64,000 bases of DNA, taken from positions 248,001 to 312,000 of the forward strand of contig NZ_LIPF01000010.1 in the NCBI RefSeq assembly GCF_001905385.1, written 5' to 3'. A model generated the notes under the pieces. That model had not been told where the DNA came from. It saw nothing but the letters and a program-made list of their open reading frames with translations, and made no database searches. The position numbers and the translations under genes are program-made. This document shows, in pieces, positions 34,890 to 43,861 of the stretch (position 1 is its first letter; each line of letters begins with the position of its first letter). Origin of the DNA: Streptomyces sp. CB02414. Its GTDB lineage: Bacteria; Actinomycetota; Actinomycetes; Streptomycetales; Streptomycetaceae.

Positions 34890-36168
34890 GCCCGCACTGA
34901 CCGTGGACGAACTGCTGGCGCTCGACCGGCGGCACGTCTGGCATCCGTACGGTCCCATGCCCGGCCGGCAGGACCCGCTCGTCGTGGAGTCGGCGAGCGG
35001 GGTGCGGCTGCGGCCGGCCGACGGCTCGGGCGAGCTGGTCGACGGGATGTCGTCCTGGTGGTCGGCGATCCACGGCTACAACCACCCGGTCCTGAACGAG
35101 GCCGCGCGCGAGCAGCTGGAGCGGATGAGCCACGTGATGTTCGGCGGGCTCACGCACGAGCCCGCCGTGCGGCTGGCGAAGCTCCTTGTCGACATGTCGC
35201 CCGAGGGTCTGGAGCACGTCTTCCTCGCCGACTCCGGATCGGTGTCGGTCGAGGTGGCCGTCAAGATGTGCCTGCAGTACTGGCGCTCGCTGGGCCGCCC
35301 GGCCAAGCGCCGCCTGCTGACCTGGCGCGGCGGCTATCACGGCGACACCTGGCAGCCCATGTCGGTGTGCGACCCCGAGGGCGGCATGCACGAGCTGTGG
35401 CAGGGCGCCCTGCCGCGCCAGGTCTTCGCGGACGCGCCGCCGGCGGAGTACGAGGAGACGTACGCGGATCACCTGCGCGCGTCGATCGAGCGGCACGCCG
35501 ACGAGCTGGCCGCGGTGATCGTGGAGCCGGTGGTGCAGGGCGCGGGCGGGATGCGCTTCCACTCCCCCGCGTATCTGCGGGTGCTGCGCGAGGCGTGCGA
35601 CGCGCACGGCGTGCTGCTGGTCTTCGACGAGATCGCGACCGGGTTCGGGCGCACGGGCGCGTTGTTCGCGGCGGAGCACGCGGCGGTGACGCCGGACGTG
35701 ATGTGCGTGGGCAAGGCGCTGACCGGCGGTTATCTGACGATGGCGGCCACGCTGTGCACGTCGCGGGTGGCCGAGGGGATCTCGCGGGGCGAGGTGCCGG
35801 TGCTGGCCCACGGGCCGACGTTCATGGGCAATCCGCTGGCGGCGGCCGTGGCGTGCGCGTCGATCGGGCTGCTGCTCGGCCAGGACTGGCTCGCGGAGGT
35901 CAAGCGGATCGAGGCGGGCCTGCGGGACGGTCTGGCGCCCGCCGCCGCGCTGCCGGGCGTGACGGACGTACGCGTCCTCGGGGCGATCGGTGTGGTCCAG
36001 CTCGACCACGCCGTCGACATGCGGGCGGCGACGGCTGCGGCGGTGCGCGAGGGCGTGTGGCTGCGGCCGTTCCGCGACCTGATCTACACCATGCCTCCGT
36101 ACGTCACGGGCGACGCGGACGTGGCACGGATCGCCCGCGCGGTGTGCGCGGCGGCACGGGAGGGATGA
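34882..36168 (+). CDS. bioA: Adenosylmethionine-8-amino-7-oxononanoate aminotransferase
   Basis: 428-residue class III PLP aminotransferase that makes DAPA from KAPA, using SAM as amino donor. HVWHPYGPM at the N-terminus, MSSWWSAIHGYNHP, VFDEIATGFGRTG (PLP Asp) and the lysine in CVGKALTGGYLTMAAT are clear BioA marks. ATG 34882 overlaps the bioB stop. It is followed 1 nt later by bioD. Confidence 0.95.
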   Translation: MPEPALTVDELLALDRRHVWHPYGPMPGRQDPLVVESASGVRLRPADGSGELVDGMSSWWSAIHGYNHPVLNEAAREQLERMSHVMFGGLTHEPAVRLAKLLVDMSPEGLEHVFLADSGSVSVEVAVKMCLQYWRSLGRPAKRRLLTWRGGYHGDTWQPMSVCDPEGGMHELWQGALPRQVFADAPPAEYEETYADHLRASIERHADELAAVIVEPVVQGAGGMRFHSPAYLRVLREACDAHGVLLVFDEIATGFGRTGALFAAEHAAVTPDVMCVGKALTGGYLTMAATLCTSRVAEGISRGEVPVLAHGPTFMGNPLAAAVACASIGLLLGQDWLAEVKRIEAGLRDGLAPAAALPGVTDVRVLGAIGVVQLDHAVDMRAATAAAVREGVWLRPFRDLIYTMPPYVTGDADVARIARAVCAAAREG

Positions 36169-36169
36169 C

Positions 36170-36886
36170 ATGCCGGTACTGGTGATCACGGGAACGGGCA
36201 CGGAGATCGGCAAGACGGTCGTGACCGCGGCCGTCGCCGCGACGGCGCTGGCGGCCGGGCGGTCGGTGGCCGTGCTGAAGGCCGCGCAGACGGGCGTACG
36301 GCCGGACGAGCCCGGGGACGCGCAGGAGGTCGCGCGCCTCGCGGGCGCCGTGACGGCGGCGGAGGTCGCCCGCTATCCGGAGCCGCTGGCACCGGCCACG
36401 GCGGCGCGCCGGGCCGGCCGGGCGCCCGTGCGCCCGCACGAGGTGGCCGAGGCGGCGGGCAAGCTGGCCACCGAGCACGACCTGGTGCTGGTCGAGGGTG
36501 CGGGCGGGCTGCTCGTACGCTTCGACGCGGCCGGCGGGACGCTGGCGGACGTCGCCGGTCTGCTGGACGCGCCGGTGCTGCTGGTGGCCTCGGCCGGGCT
36601 GGGCACGCTGAACACCACGGAGCTGACCGCGCGTGAGCTGCGCTCCCGTGGCCTGGAGCTGCCGGGCGTGGTGATCGGCAGCTGGCCCGGGGCGCCGGAC
36701 CTGGCCGCACGCTGCAACCTGGCCGACCTCCCCGACGTGGCCGGCGCGCCGCTCCTGGGCGCCGTTCCCGCCGGCGCGGCGGCCCTCCCCCCGCCCGCCT
36801 TCCGGTCGGCGGCACCGCACTGGCTGGCACCACGGTTGCAGGGCACGTGGGACGCGCAGGCGTTCGGGCGCCGGGAGGCTCCCTGA
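36170..36886 (+). CDS. bioD: Dethiobiotin synthetase
   Basis: 238 residues. The P-loop VITGTGTEIGKTVVTAA, the switch VLKAAQTGVRPDE and VEGAGGLLVRF are typical of BioD, which carboxylates DAPA to dethiobiotin with ATP and CO2. It starts 1 nt after bioA and ends the bioBAD operon. No bioC/H or bioI-type pimelate gene is seen nearby, so pimeloyl supply must be encoded elsewhere. Confidence 0.95.
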   Translation: MPVLVITGTGTEIGKTVVTAAVAATALAAGRSVAVLKAAQTGVRPDEPGDAQEVARLAGAVTAAEVARYPEPLAPATAARRAGRAPVRPHEVAEAAGKLATEHDLVLVEGAGGLLVRFDAAGGTLADVAGLLDAPVLLVASAGLGTLNTTELTARELRSRGLELPGVVIGSWPGAPDLAARCNLADLPDVAGAPLLGAVPAGAAALPPPAFRSAAPHWLAPRLQGTWDAQAFGRREAP

Positions 36887-37279
36887 CCCGCGAGGTCACC
36901 GTGCCCGGCGCGGCGCGCCGGCGGGGCTCGCCGGGCGGAGGCCGCGACGGCAGGCTCGCGGGGGGCGCCGTGGCGGGCGGCGGCGGAACCCGTCGTCCGC
37001 GCGGCGGCGCACGAAGGCGAAACCGCAAGGCTCAGCGCGGGGCCGGCCCCGCACCGACCGGCTTGGCAAGCGCGAACGGAACCCACCGCGCCCGCGACGC
37101 GGCACGCGAAGGCGGAACCCGCGCGGCGGCGCGTGGAGCGACACCCGCACGGTGACGCCCAGGCCCCAACGGCGGAGCCCTTCGGCACGCACGGGCAGAA
37201 CCCGCCGCCCGCGCGGTGGGTGCGGGGCGTGGGTGCGGGGGACAATCGCGGTAAGGCACCACCTCGTGAGGGAGGTCCC
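36887..37279. other. Gene-free gap after bioD with degenerate repeats
   Basis: No open frame in this gap has convincing codon use or homology. It holds three degenerate copies of a unit like GGCGGAACCCG..CGCGCGGCGGCGC (about 36981, 37111 and 37193), with simple G/C-rich filler between. The methyltransferase promoter must lie near its right end. Confidence 0.4.
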
Positions 37280-37969
37280 ATGCCAGTGCGATCCGCCCGT
37301 TCCCGCGCGGTGCCGCGGGACGCCGTGCACCATCCGCTGTTCGCCCGCTACTACGCCCGGTTCAGCGTGAGCGCCGAGACCCGGATGGGCATGGGCCGCG
37401 TGCGCGAGCGGCTGCTCGCCGGGCTGTCCGGGCGGGTGATCGAGGTCGGCGCGGGCAACGGGCTGAACTTCGCCCACTACCCGGGCACCGTCTCCGAGGT
37501 CGTCGCCGTCGAACCGGAGCGCGTGCTGCGGCGGTTGGCCGTGGAGGCGGCGCTGCGCGCCCAGGTGCCGGTGGACGTGGCACCGGGCGCCGCGGAGGCG
37601 CTGCCGGTCAAGAGCGAGGCGTTCGACGCGGCCGTGGTGTCGCTGGTGCTGTGCAGTGTCCGCGACGTGCCACGCGCGCTGAGTGAACTGAGGCGGGTGC
37701 TGCGGCCCGGCGGCGAGGTGCGGTTCTTCGAGCACGGCCGGGGCGGCGGCCGGGTGATGACCTTCACCCAGCGCGCGCTGGACCGGACGCTGTGGCCCCC
37801 GCTCAGCGGCGGCTGTCACCTGTCCCGCGAGCCGATCACCGCGCTGCGGGAGGCCGGGTTCACGCTGGGGCCCTACCGGCGGACCATGATGCCGGAACAC
37901 GGTCCGGCGCTGCCGAGTTCGTACTGCGTGCTCGGCACGGCGTGGCGTCCGCCCGGCGACGGGGCGTAG
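37280..37969 (+). CDS. SAM-dependent methyltransferase, class I (METTL7/UbiE-like)
   Basis: 229 residues. The SAM site reads VIEVGAGNGLNFAHYP (motif I), VVAVEPERVLRR (motif II acid) and FDAAVVSLVLCSVRD (motif III), followed by the LRPGGEVRFFEHG post-motif. The C-terminus carries the Cys/His-rich GGCHLSREP stretch seen in METTL7-like enzymes that methylate small thiols or other small molecules. ATG 37280 follows GAGGGAGGTCCC. It stops directly against the convergent toxin gene. The substrate is unknown. Confidence 0.85.
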   Translation: MPVRSARSRAVPRDAVHHPLFARYYARFSVSAETRMGMGRVRERLLAGLSGRVIEVGAGNGLNFAHYPGTVSEVVAVEPERVLRRLAVEAALRAQVPVDVAPGAAEALPVKSEAFDAAVVSLVLCSVRDVPRALSELRRVLRPGGEVRFFEHGRGGGRVMTFTQRALDRTLWPPLSGGCHLSREPITALREAGFTLGPYRRTMMPEHGPALPSSYCVLGTAWRPPGDGA

Positions 37970-38344
37970 TCACGCGGTCCACCGGCGCAGCTCGTCCGCG
38001 ATGTCGTCGACCGACGCGTCACCGTTCTTGACGAGCAGGGCCAGGTCCCGCACCTGCTCGGCCGTGGTGACGATCCGGACCCCGCTGGCGACCAGGTAGG
38101 CGTAGGCGACCGCGGAGGCGAACAGGGCGTTGGAGCGTTCCAGGGCGGGGACGTGGATGAGCAGCTGGAGCAGCGCGGCCGCGCGGGCGTGCGGGCCGTC
38201 GTAGACGGGGGTGTCGAATATCTCGGCCCGGTGGCGGGCGACCGCCGCGACGAGGGCGCCCCAGTCGGTGACCTGGGGGTCTCCGGGGGTGCGCTGTTCG
38301 GCGAGCATCAGCAGCCAGGCGAGGTCGATCGTGAGGTCGTTCAT
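37970..38344 (-). CDS. Fic/Doc-family toxin-like protein with degenerate active site
   Basis: 124 residues, mostly helical. The Doc-like fold is suggested by ..LLQLLIHVPALERSNALFASAVAYAYL and by the paired antitoxin. The HxFx(D/N)(A/G)NKR motif of Doc/Fic is replaced by HVPALERSN (64-72): His is kept but the Asp, Asn, Lys and Arg positions are changed. Catalysis as a nucleotidyl or phospho-transferase is therefore doubtful. Streptomyces carry a conserved group of such proteins, labelled Fic toxins. It lies 18 nt behind the antitoxin gene. Confidence 0.7.
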   Translation of the reverse strand: MNDLTIDLAWLLMLAEQRTPGDPQVTDWGALVAAVARHRAEIFDTPVYDGPHARAAALLQLLIHVPALERSNALFASAVAYAYLVASGVRIVTTAEQVRDLALLVKNGDASVDDIADELRRWTA

Positions 38345-38362
38345 CCGTGTGCGTGCGACGGC

Positions 38363-38596
38363 TCAGCGGCGGCCCTGGCCCTCGCCGACCTCTTCCGCGA
38401 ACACCTTCTCGTACTGCCGCATGAAGTCGGCGGCCGCGTCCACGAAGGTGCGGCCGGCCTCGCCGGTGTCCTGCCGGACCAGTTCCTCGATGTAGCGGTT
38501 GACGCTCATCCCCCGTGCCACGGCCCGCTCCCGGGCGGCCCGGGCGGTGCCCTCGTCCACCCGCACGTTCAGCTGGGCCTTCCTGCTCTTCGCCAT
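38363..38596 (-). CDS. Ribbon-helix-helix antitoxin
   Basis: 77 residues. The N-terminal RHH strand and helices (AQLNVRVDEGTARAARERAVARGMSVNRYIEELVRQD) bind DNA as a dimer. The acidic C-terminal half would cover the toxin. It is the first gene of a two-gene toxin-antitoxin operon and a 20-bp palindrome lies 8 nt upstream, as expected for autoregulation. ATG 38596. Confidence 0.85.
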   Translation of the reverse strand: MAKSRKAQLNVRVDEGTARAARERAVARGMSVNRYIEELVRQDTGEAGRTFVDAAADFMRQYEKVFAEEVGEGQGRR

Positions 38597-38604
38597 ACCT
38601 CGAA

Positions 38605-38624
38605 GCTAGCGCCGGAACGCTAGC
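38605..38624. promoter_or_regulatory. 20-bp palindrome, antitoxin operator
   Basis: GCTAGCG-CCGGAA-CGCTAGC is a perfect 7-bp inverted repeat immediately before the RHH antitoxin gene. RHH antitoxins bind such palindromes over their own promoter, so the assignment is well motivated. Confidence 0.65.
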
Positions 38625-38736
38625 AGTGGCAAGGGCGGCGCGGCGCCACCCGCGGCGCATCAGCGTGCGCTGGCGCCCGTCACCCCTGGGTGATTGACTG
38701 CCGTGACCCGAACTTCCGTCCGTGCGAGGAGAGTTC

Positions 38737-39627
38737 ATGTCGCGTCCGTACCGCTTCGGTGTCAACCTGACGGTCCCCGCCCCGGCCGCGGAGTGGAGCG
38801 CGAAGTGCCGGCGGGCCGAGGAACTGGGGTACGACGTCATCCAGGTCCCGGACCACCTCGGCATGGTGGCACCGTTCCCGGCGCTCGTCGCGGCGGCCCG
38901 GGCCACCGACCGCCCCAGGCTGGGGACCTTCGTGCTCAACGCCGCCTTCTGGAACCCCGCCCTGCTGGCGCGGGAGGTGGCCACCACGGACGCCCTGACG
39001 GGCGGACGCCTGGAGCTCGGGCTGGGCACCGGCTACGTGCGGGCGGAGCACGACACGGCCGGGCTGCCGTTCGGCTCGCCGGGCGAGCGGGTGGACCACC
39101 TGCGGCGCACCGTCGAGGAGCTGGAACGGCTGCTCGGCGACGAGGAGCACCTGCCGCGCCCGGCACAGCGGCCCGGGGTGCCGCTGCTGATCGGCGGCAA
39201 CGGCGACCGGATGCTGGAGCTGACGGCCCGGCACGCCGACATCGCGGCGTTCACGGGCGGGCGTACGGTGCGGGGCAGTACGACGGGGCAGCTGGCCCCG
39301 GTCACCGCCGACGAGCTCGACGAGCGCGTCGCCCGGTACCGGGAGTTCGCGGCGGACCGCGCGCAGCCGGCCGAGCTGAACCTGCTCATCCAGATGGTCG
39401 TCGTGACCGAGGACCGCGAGGCCGCCGTACAGCCGTTCCTCGAGTACCTGCCGGACCTGACCACGGACCAGGTGCTGGAGCTGCCCGTCTTCCTGGCGGG
39501 CACCGTCGAGGAGATCACCGCGCGTGTGCGGGCGCAGCGGGAGCGGTACGGGTTCACCTACCTGTCGGTGCTGGAGCCGTACATGGAGGCCTTCGCCCCG
39601 GTGATGCGGGCGCTGCGCGGCGACTGA
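38737..39627 (+). CDS. LLM-class F420-dependent oxidoreductase
   Basis: 296-residue luciferase-like TIM-barrel enzyme. Marks are RFGVNLTVPAPAAEW, VIQVPDHLG, the glycine-rich TGGRLELGLGTGYVRAEH and VPLLIGGNGDRMLELTARHAD. Members of this subgroup in actinobacteria reduce or oxidise substrates with coenzyme F420. ATG 38737 has CGAGGAGAG upstream. The gene lies alone between the toxin-antitoxin pair and a GNAT gene, and the substrate is unknown. Confidence 0.85.
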   Translation: MSRPYRFGVNLTVPAPAAEWSAKCRRAEELGYDVIQVPDHLGMVAPFPALVAAARATDRPRLGTFVLNAAFWNPALLAREVATTDALTGGRLELGLGTGYVRAEHDTAGLPFGSPGERVDHLRRTVEELERLLGDEEHLPRPAQRPGVPLLIGGNGDRMLELTARHADIAAFTGGRTVRGSTTGQLAPVTADELDERVARYREFAADRAQPAELNLLIQMVVVTEDREAAVQPFLEYLPDLTTDQVLELPVFLAGTVEEITARVRAQRERYGFTYLSVLEPYMEAFAPVMRALRGD

Positions 39628-39728
39628 CGCTCCCGGGGACCTGGGCAGCCCCGGGACGCAGACGGTCCCGGCCGTCCGCATGCCGGAATTCGCACGTGAA
39701 CGCGCGCCGTGCGTGGTGGGATCGCGTT

Positions 39729-40166
39729 ATGACCGACCTGCGCATACGGGCCGCCGGGCCCGAGGACCTGGACGTCGTGCTGGCCTTCTGGAAGACGGCC
39801 GCCGAGGGGACGAGCATCAGCGACGACCGGGAGGGAGTGGAGCGGCTCGTCGCCCGCGATCCCGAAGCGCTGATCCTGGCCGAGCGGGACGGGGACCTGG
39901 TGGGCACGGTGATCGCCGGCTTCGACGGCTGGCGCTGTCATCTGTACCGGCTGGCCGTGCACCCCGGCCACCGGCGCCAGGGGATCGCCTCGGCCCTGCT
40001 GGCCGCCGCGGAGGAACGGTTCGTACGGCTCGGCGGGCGCCGCGGGGACGCGATGGTGCTGCGGCGCAACGAGCGGGCGCAGCATGCCTGGCGGGCCGCC
40101 GGGTACGCGCCCGAGGAACAGTGGCGTCGCTGGGTGAAGCCCCTCACCGGCTCCGTCACCGACTGA
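39729..40166 (+). CDS. GNAT N-acetyltransferase
   Basis: 145 residues with the GNAT fold: IRAAGPEDLDVVLAFW, LYRLAVHPGHRRQGIASALLAAAEERF (acetyl-CoA binding V/L-x-HPxxRxxG) and NERAQHAWRAAGYAPEEQWRRWVKPL. It acetylates an unknown amine. It starts at ATG 39729 after a 101-nt gap. RimI-like or small-molecule acetyltransferase roles are both possible. Confidence 0.85.
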   Translation: MTDLRIRAAGPEDLDVVLAFWKTAAEGTSISDDREGVERLVARDPEALILAERDGDLVGTVIAGFDGWRCHLYRLAVHPGHRRQGIASALLAAAEERFVRLGGRRGDAMVLRRNERAQHAWRAAGYAPEEQWRRWVKPLTGSVTD

Positions 40167-40186
40167 AAGGCTGTGACCGACGGCGC

Positions 40187-40297
40187 ATGAGCGAGCCCCC
40201 ATCGGCGACACCCCGGTCGGCGCCTCCGCCGTTGCCTCCGTCGGCGCACGACATCGCGCGGACTCCGGCGGCCTGGCCGATCATGGATCCGAGGTGA
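40187..40297 (+). CDS. Possible 36-residue Pro-rich small ORF
   Basis: ATG 40187 reads MSEPPSATPRSAPPPLPP and ends in AWPIMDPR, with the stop 4 nt before the next start codon. It has no recognised family. It may be a real coupled leader peptide or a chance frame. Codon use is acceptable but the length is too short to decide. Confidence 0.25.
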   Translation: MSEPPSATPRSAPPPLPPSAHDIARTPAAWPIMDPR

Positions 40298-40301
40298 CCC
40301 G

Positions 40302-41663
40302 ATGACGGAAGTGCTCCTGCTGCTGGTGGCGGTCCTGCTCTCGCTCATGTGCGGCGCCTTCGTCGCGGCCGAGTTCTCACTGACCACCGTGGAGCGCGGT
40401 GAACTGGAGCGGGCCGCCGGGCGGGGCGAGCGGGGCGCGACGAGCGCGCTGAAGGCCGTACGAAACCTGACGTTCCAGCTTTCGGGGGCACAGCTCGGGA
40501 TCACCGTGACCAACCTGGTGGTCGGCATGCTCGCCGAGCCCTCGGTCGCCGCGCTGATCTCGGGTCCGCTTCAGAGCGCGGGGATGTCGGGCTCGGCGGC
40601 CTCCTCGCTGGCGCTGGTGCTGGGCACCGCCCTGTCGACGGTCTCCCTGATGATCGTCGGGGAGCTGGTGCCGAAGAACTGGGCGATCTCCTCCCCGCTG
40701 GCGGTCGCGAAGCGGGTGGGAGGCCCGCAACGCTGGTTCAGCGCGGCGTTCCGGCCCTTCATCACCCACCTGAACAACACGGCCAACCGGCTCGTGCGCC
40801 GGTTCGGCGTCGAGCCCGCCGAGGAGCTGGCGTCCGCCCGGAGCCCGCAAGAACTGGCGGCGCTCGCCCGGCACTCGGCCAAGGAGGGCGCGCTGGAGGC
40901 CGACACCGCCGAGCTGTTCGTACGGACGCTGAACCTGGCCGACCTGACGGCGCAGAACGTGATGACCCCGCGCGTCCAGGTCGTCGCCCTCGACGCCCGG
41001 GCGACCTGCGAGGACGTGGCGAACGCGACGCGGGCCACCGGGCTGTCCCGGTTCCCCGTCTACCGGGACACCCTCGACGCCGTGGTGGGGACCGCGCACG
41101 TCAAGGACGTACTCGCGGTACCCGCCGAGCGGCGGGCGGGGCTGCCGGTCGCCGAGCTGATGCGCGAGCCGCTGCTGGTCCCCGAGTCGCTGACCGTCGA
41201 CCGGCTGCTGGACCGGCTCTCCGGGCGGCGCACGATGGCCGTCGTGATCGACGAGTACGGCGGGACGGCGGGCGTGGCGACGCTGGAGGACATCGTCGAG
41301 GAGGTCGTCGGCGAGGTGCGGGACGAGCACGATCCGCACGAGACGCCCGAGCTGGACCCGGCCGGCAGCGACGAGCAGGGCCGCGCGCTGTACCGGGCCG
41401 ACGGCGCGGCACGCGTGGACCGGCTCGCACGTCTGGGGCTCAAGGTGCCCGAGGGGCCCTACGAGACGGTCGCCGGGCTGGTCGCGGCGGAGCTGGGCCG
41501 TATCCCCGCCGTCGGCGACAGCCTGGAGGTCGCGGGCTGGCGGCTGGACGTCGTGGACGCCACGGGACGCAGGGCGGCCCGCGTGCTGCTGCACGCGCCG
41601 CTCGCCGACGCGCGCGCCGCCGACGACGACAAGAGCGCCGATGAAGGGGAGGCCGGGCGGTGA
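40302..41663 (+). CDS. CNNM/hemolysin-C-type membrane protein with CBS pair (copy 1)
   Basis: 453 residues. The DUF21/CNNM membrane domain (about 1-180, four helices, starting LLLLVAVLLSLMCGAFVAAEFSLTTVERGE) is followed by two CBS domains (NVMTPRVQVVALD.., ..RRTMAVVIDEYGGTAGVATLEDIVEEVVGE) and a CorC/HlyC transporter-associated C-terminal domain. These proteins are linked to Mg2+/Co2+ efflux or sensing. The stop overlaps copy 2 by 4 nt (GTGA). Adjacent pairs of the family are common in actinobacteria and may form a heteromer. Confidence 0.9.
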   Translation: MTEVLLLLVAVLLSLMCGAFVAAEFSLTTVERGELERAAGRGERGATSALKAVRNLTFQLSGAQLGITVTNLVVGMLAEPSVAALISGPLQSAGMSGSAASSLALVLGTALSTVSLMIVGELVPKNWAISSPLAVAKRVGGPQRWFSAAFRPFITHLNNTANRLVRRFGVEPAEELASARSPQELAALARHSAKEGALEADTAELFVRTLNLADLTAQNVMTPRVQVVALDARATCEDVANATRATGLSRFPVYRDTLDAVVGTAHVKDVLAVPAERRAGLPVAELMREPLLVPESLTVDRLLDRLSGRRTMAVVIDEYGGTAGVATLEDIVEEVVGEVRDEHDPHETPELDPAGSDEQGRALYRADGAARVDRLARLGLKVPEGPYETVAGLVAAELGRIPAVGDSLEVAGWRLDVVDATGRRAARVLLHAPLADARAADDDKSADEGEAGR

Positions 41664-42673
41664 CGGCCGTACAGCTGCTGATCGGTCTGGCGACGCTCGT
41701 CGTCAACGCGTTCTTCGTCGGCGCCGAGTTCGCCCTGATCTCCGTGCGCCGCAGTCAGGTCGAGCCGTACGCCGAGGAGGGCGACCGGCGGGCGAGGAGC
41801 GTGCTGTGGGGTCTGGAGCACGTGTCGGCGCTGATGGCGGCGGCCCAGCTCGGCATCACGCTGTGCACGCTGGTCCTCGGCGTGGTCGCGGAACCGGCGA
41901 TCGCGCACCTGCTGGAACCGGTGTTCCACGCGGTGGGCGTGCCCTCCGGCGCGGGGCACGCGGTGTCGTTCGTGATCGCCCTCGCGCTGGCGACGTACCT
42001 GCACATGCTGCTCGGCGAGATGCTCCCGAAGAACATCGCCCTGGCCGAGCCGGTGCGCAGCGCGCTGCTGCTCGGGCCCCCGCTGGTGGCACTGTCCCGG
42101 GCGCTGCGCCCGGTGATCTTCACGATCAACGCCTTCGCGAACGCGCTGCTCAAGCTGCTCAGGGTGGAGACGAAGGACGAGGTCTCGGCGACCTTCACGG
42201 ACGCGGAACTGGCCGAGATCGTCAAGGACGCCGGCGAGGCCGGGCTGATCGACGACCGGGCCCAGGAGCGGCTGCACGACGCGCTGGAGCTGGGCCGGCG
42301 TCCGGTGCGGGACGTGGTGCTGCCGCTGGAACGGGTCGTCCACGCGCGCGTGGGCATCACCGCGGAGCAGTTGGAGCGGCTGTCGGCGCAGTCCGGGTTC
42401 TCCCGCTTCCCCGTCGTCGACGACGGGCGGCGCATCGTCGGCTACCTGCACGTGAAGGACGCCTTGGACGCCTCGCCGCGGGACCTGCCGTTCCGGCTCG
42501 GCGACATGCGGCCCATCGCGCGGGTGCGGGAGAGCACCCCGCTGGACGACGTGCTCACTGCGATGCGCCGCAGCCGCACCCATCTGGCGGCCGTCCTCGG
42601 GTCCGACGGGCGGCTGGCGGGGCTGGTGACCATGGAGGACGTCCTGAGGGAGCTGTTCGGGCAGCGGACCTGA
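41660..42673 (+). CDS. CNNM/hemolysin-C-type membrane protein with CBS pair (copy 2)
   Basis: 337 residues, GTG start overlapping copy 1. The same DUF21 domain (GLATLVVNAFFVGAEFALISVRRSQ..) and CBS pair (DVVLPLERVVHARVG.., ..HLAAVLGSDGRLAGLVTMEDVLRELFG) are present, but it lacks the CorC C-terminal domain of copy 1. It probably works as the shorter partner in a two-subunit Mg2+-handling complex. Confidence 0.9.
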   Translation: MTAVQLLIGLATLVVNAFFVGAEFALISVRRSQVEPYAEEGDRRARSVLWGLEHVSALMAAAQLGITLCTLVLGVVAEPAIAHLLEPVFHAVGVPSGAGHAVSFVIALALATYLHMLLGEMLPKNIALAEPVRSALLLGPPLVALSRALRPVIFTINAFANALLKLLRVETKDEVSATFTDAELAEIVKDAGEAGLIDDRAQERLHDALELGRRPVRDVVLPLERVVHARVGITAEQLERLSAQSGFSRFPVVDDGRRIVGYLHVKDALDASPRDLPFRLGDMRPIARVRESTPLDDVLTAMRRSRTHLAAVLGSDGRLAGLVTMEDVLRELFGQRT

Positions 42674-42993
42674 ACTCGGGGGCCGGCGCACGTGGCCGGA
42701 CCGGCGGAGCCGCGGCCGCTGCCCGACCGGCGGAGAGGGGGGCCCGCAGCCGGAGCGGCGGAAGGCCCGCCGGACCACGGCCCTCCGATCGGTCCGGCGG
42801 AACGCCGGCCGGGCCAGCGAACGTAAGTACGCGCTGTCCGGTGGGACGGGCTCGTGGCCGCACCCGTCGCCCGCACGGCGGCGGAGCCGGTCGTCGGAGA
42901 GGGACGGGAGCGCCTTCCGAGGGCGGCGGGAGCGGCTTCTTCCGAGGGTGACCGACCGTCGGGTATGTGCGTGGGGCTACCATTTCTGTCGCC
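42674..42993. other. Gene-free gap with CCGGCGGA repeats
   Basis: No open frame in this 320-bp stretch is convincing. It contains three or four copies of a short CCGGCGGA unit (near 42701, 42726 and 42798). The promoter for the SGNH hydrolase should lie close to its right end, but no clear -10/-35 boxes are seen. Confidence 0.4.
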
Positions 42994-43776
42994 ATGCAGA
43001 CGAATCCCACCCACACCAGTCTCGTCGCCGTCGGTGACTCCTTCACCGAGGGCATGTCGGACCTGCTCCCGGACGGCTCCTACCGGGGCTGGGCCGACCT
43101 CCTCGCCGCACGGATGGCGGCCCGCTCCCCCGGCTTCCGGTACGCGAACCTCGCCGTGCGCGGCAAGCTCATCGGGCAGATCGTCGACGAGCAGGTCGAT
43201 GTGGCGGCGGCCATGGGGGCCGACGTGATCACCCTGGTCGGCGGCCTCAACGACACCCTGCGGCCCAAGTGCGACATGGCCCGGGTGCGGGATCTGCTGA
43301 CGCAGGCCGTGGAACGGCTCGCACCGAACTGCAAGCAGCTGGTGCTGATGCGCAGCCCGGGCCGCCAGGGCCCGGTGCTGGAGCGGTTCCGGCCACGCAT
43401 GGAGGCGCTCTTCGCGATCATCGACGACCTGTCCGCGCGCCACGGCGCCGTGGTCGTCGACCTGTACGGCGCCCAGTCGCTGGCCGACCCGCGCCTGTGG
43501 GACGTGGACCGGCTGCACCTGACCGCCGAGGGGCACCGCCGCGTCGCGGAGGCCGTGTGGCAGTCGCTCGGCTACGAGCCCGAGGACCCCGACTGGCACG
43601 CGCCGGTCCCGCCGACGCCGCCGCCCGGCTGGGTCATGCGCCGGACCGCGGACGCCCGGTTCGCCCGGCAGTACCTGCTGCCCTGGATCGGCCGCAGACT
43701 GACCGGCCGCTCGTCCGGTGACGGGCGGCCGGCGAAGCGTCCCGAGCTGCTGCCGTACGAGGACCTGACGCCGTGA
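42994..43776 (+). CDS. SGNH/GDSL-family hydrolase
   Basis: 260 residues. Block I GDSFTEGM has the nucleophile Ser, block III is GGLNDTL, and block V WDVDRLHLTAEGHRRVAEA supplies the Asp and His. It lacks a signal peptide, so it probably acts as a cytoplasmic esterase. Its extended Pro-rich tail after about residue 195 (PVPPTPPPGWVMRR..) is specific to a Streptomyces subgroup. It sits immediately upstream of purB. The substrate is unknown. Confidence 0.88.
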   Translation: MQTNPTHTSLVAVGDSFTEGMSDLLPDGSYRGWADLLAARMAARSPGFRYANLAVRGKLIGQIVDEQVDVAAAMGADVITLVGGLNDTLRPKCDMARVRDLLTQAVERLAPNCKQLVLMRSPGRQGPVLERFRPRMEALFAIIDDLSARHGAVVVDLYGAQSLADPRLWDVDRLHLTAEGHRRVAEAVWQSLGYEPEDPDWHAPVPPTPPPGWVMRRTADARFARQYLLPWIGRRLTGRSSGDGRPAKRPELLPYEDLTP

Positions 43777-43861
43777 TCGTCCAGGTCACAGCGGTCTCGT
43801 AGGTTCCGACGAGGAACCCCGTGGCGCCGGCCTGCAGGAATCGCCAGTAAACTTTCGCTAC

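Noticed and set aside
33522..34958. N-terminal extension of bioF to 854 residues
   Set aside because: The extension lies antisense to bioB and has no homology. The BioF family begins at the ATG at 33521.
36847..37155. 102-residue frame after bioD
   Set aside because: Arg/Gly/Ala-rich, no ribosome site, no family, and it overlaps degenerate repeats.
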